Positions 5,278 through 5,808 of a stretch of DNA of 5,808 nt are shown in pieces. Where the stretch lies: the NCBI GenBank assembly GCA_018644745.1, contig JABGPX010001020.1:1-5808 (forward strand), in the 5' to 3' direction. Numbering within the stretch: the first letter of the stretch is position 1; every line of letters starts with the position of its first letter. Source of the stretch: Spirochaetales bacterium. Lineage in GTDB: Bacteria; Spirochaetota; Spirochaetia; ARS1246. The position numbers were made by a program, and so were the translations under genes. The notes beneath the pieces were generated by a model, which worked only from the letters and a program-made list of their open reading frames with translations, searched no databases and was not told the DNA's origin.

Positions 5278-5808
5278 ATGGCCAAAACAGGAAAAGAAGA
5301 CATTGCTGAAGAATCGGCGGCACTCAAAGATCTCCTGTGCATGCGGCGCTCTGTACGTCGATTCTCAGATGAATCAATTCCCCTCTCCGTGATGAAGGAC
5401 CTCGTAGCAATTGCCGGGTCAGCGCCCAGCGCGGCGAATATGCGGCCCTGGTCATTTATATTGATTGGCGACCCGGCAGTGAAGGCAAAAATCCGCGCGG
5501 CCGCTGAAGAAATTGAACGTGATTTTTATAAGAAAAAAATATCTGATGAATGGCGGCAGCGCCTGGTCCCATTGAACGTAGATTGGCAAAAGCCGTTTTT
5601 GACCGAAGCTCCATGGCTCACCTGTGTTTTTATTCAAAATCACGGCACCGATAGATCAGGCAATGTCGTCAAACACTATTATCCCCGCGAGTCGGTAGGT
5701 ATCGCCGCCGGGTTTTTTATCACCGCGATTCATCAACTCGGTCTCGCGACCCTTACGTACACGCCTGCATCAATGGATTTTCTGACAACCCTGCTCAAAA
5801 GGCCGAGG
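5278..5808 (+). CDS. Iodotyrosine deiodinase-type nitroreductase (partial, runs off window)
   Basis: The visible 177 residues belong to the FMN-dependent nitroreductase superfamily, iodotyrosine deiodinase (IYD) branch, whose members reductively remove halogen from halotyrosines. FMN-site features are RRSVRRF (23-29), APSAANMRPWSF (49-60), ESVGIAAGFFITAIH (138-152) and the TLTYTP segment (158-163), which carries the threonine near flavin N5. The branch-specific active-site lid is present: Glu80 and Tyr84 in EEIERDFY and Lys105 in DWQKPFL. Their spacing (Glu-x3-Tyr-x20-Lys) equals that of mammalian IYD residues that grip the amino acid zwitterion of the substrate. No membrane anchor precedes the domain, so it is soluble. 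The start is ATG 5278, with GGAG at 5268-5271 and a six-base spacer. About 50 C-terminal residues lie beyond the window. The native substrate in bacteria may be a halogenated or other phenol; halotyrosine is the inference. Confidence 0.85.
   Translation, partial: MAKTGKEDIAEESAALKDLLCMRRSVRRFSDESIPLSVMKDLVAIAGSAPSAANMRPWSFILIGDPAVKAKIRAAAEEIERDFYKKKISDEWRQRLVPLNVDWQKPFLTEAPWLTCVFIQNHGTDRSGNVVKHYYPRESVGIAAGFFITAIHQLGLATLTYTPASMDFLTTLLKRPR

Noticed and set aside
1..5808. tRNA or rRNA genes, CRISPR arrays, transposase genes or long terminal inverted repeats
   Set aside because: None was seen on reading both strands. The rearranged middle region has no visible transposase, so a named mobile element is not claimed.

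Overview
This is a 5.8-kb stretch of bacterial DNA of intermediate GC content. It has clear Shine-Dalgarno sites and a mix of ATG, GTG and TTG starts. The gene content is an amidohydrolase, a URO-D-superfamily protein, a sulfatase-like remnant, an ABC exporter, a coiled-coil membrane protein and an iodotyrosine-deiodinase-type nitroreductase. That mix would suit a free-living environmental bacterium of a poorly sampled lineage (spirochaete, PVC-group or candidate-phylum type), but no phylogenetic marker is present and the assignment is only an impression.

Layout. The left edge carries a metal-dependent amidohydrolase on the + strand (2-814). A minus-strand remnant of an MNT-type nucleotidyltransferase follows at about 829-1077. 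It keeps the GS and DxD motifs but has no start codon. Directly abutting it is a + strand GyrI-like/effector-binding domain gene (to 1539) that has lost its first beta strand. Converging on that gene is an intact URO-D-superfamily gene on the minus strand (1554-2648). Just upstream of the URO-D gene lies the 3' end of an unidentified minus-strand gene (2662-2868). That fragment abuts a broken + strand stretch that reads like the C-terminal tail of a sulfatase, with one frameshift (2893-3083). The 0.8-3.1 kb region is therefore a patchwork with two head-to-head junctions, near 1078-1100 and 2868-2893, and at each junction both flanking genes lack their 5' ends.

The right half is orderly. A minus-strand operon runs from an ABC ATPase (TTG start at 5168) to an ABC-2 permease (ATG at 4237, overlapping the ATPase by 11 bases), and then, after a 97-base gap, to a small coiled-coil protein with a C-terminal membrane anchor (GTG start at 3477). 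The leader of that last gene contains a perfect 10-bp inverted repeat that would bury its Shine-Dalgarno sequence in a hairpin. Divergent from the operon, and running off the right edge, is a nitroreductase-fold flavoprotein with the Glu-x3-Tyr-x20-Lys substrate lid of iodotyrosine deiodinases (5278 onward).

Functional reading: the ATPase and permease should form one exporter, and the coiled-coil protein may be co-transcribed with it. The other genes show no clear common pathway. The most unusual signals are the paired truncation junctions, which could be a real rearrangement or a mis-assembly, the SD-occluding leader hairpin, and the bacterial halotyrosine dehalogenase candidate.
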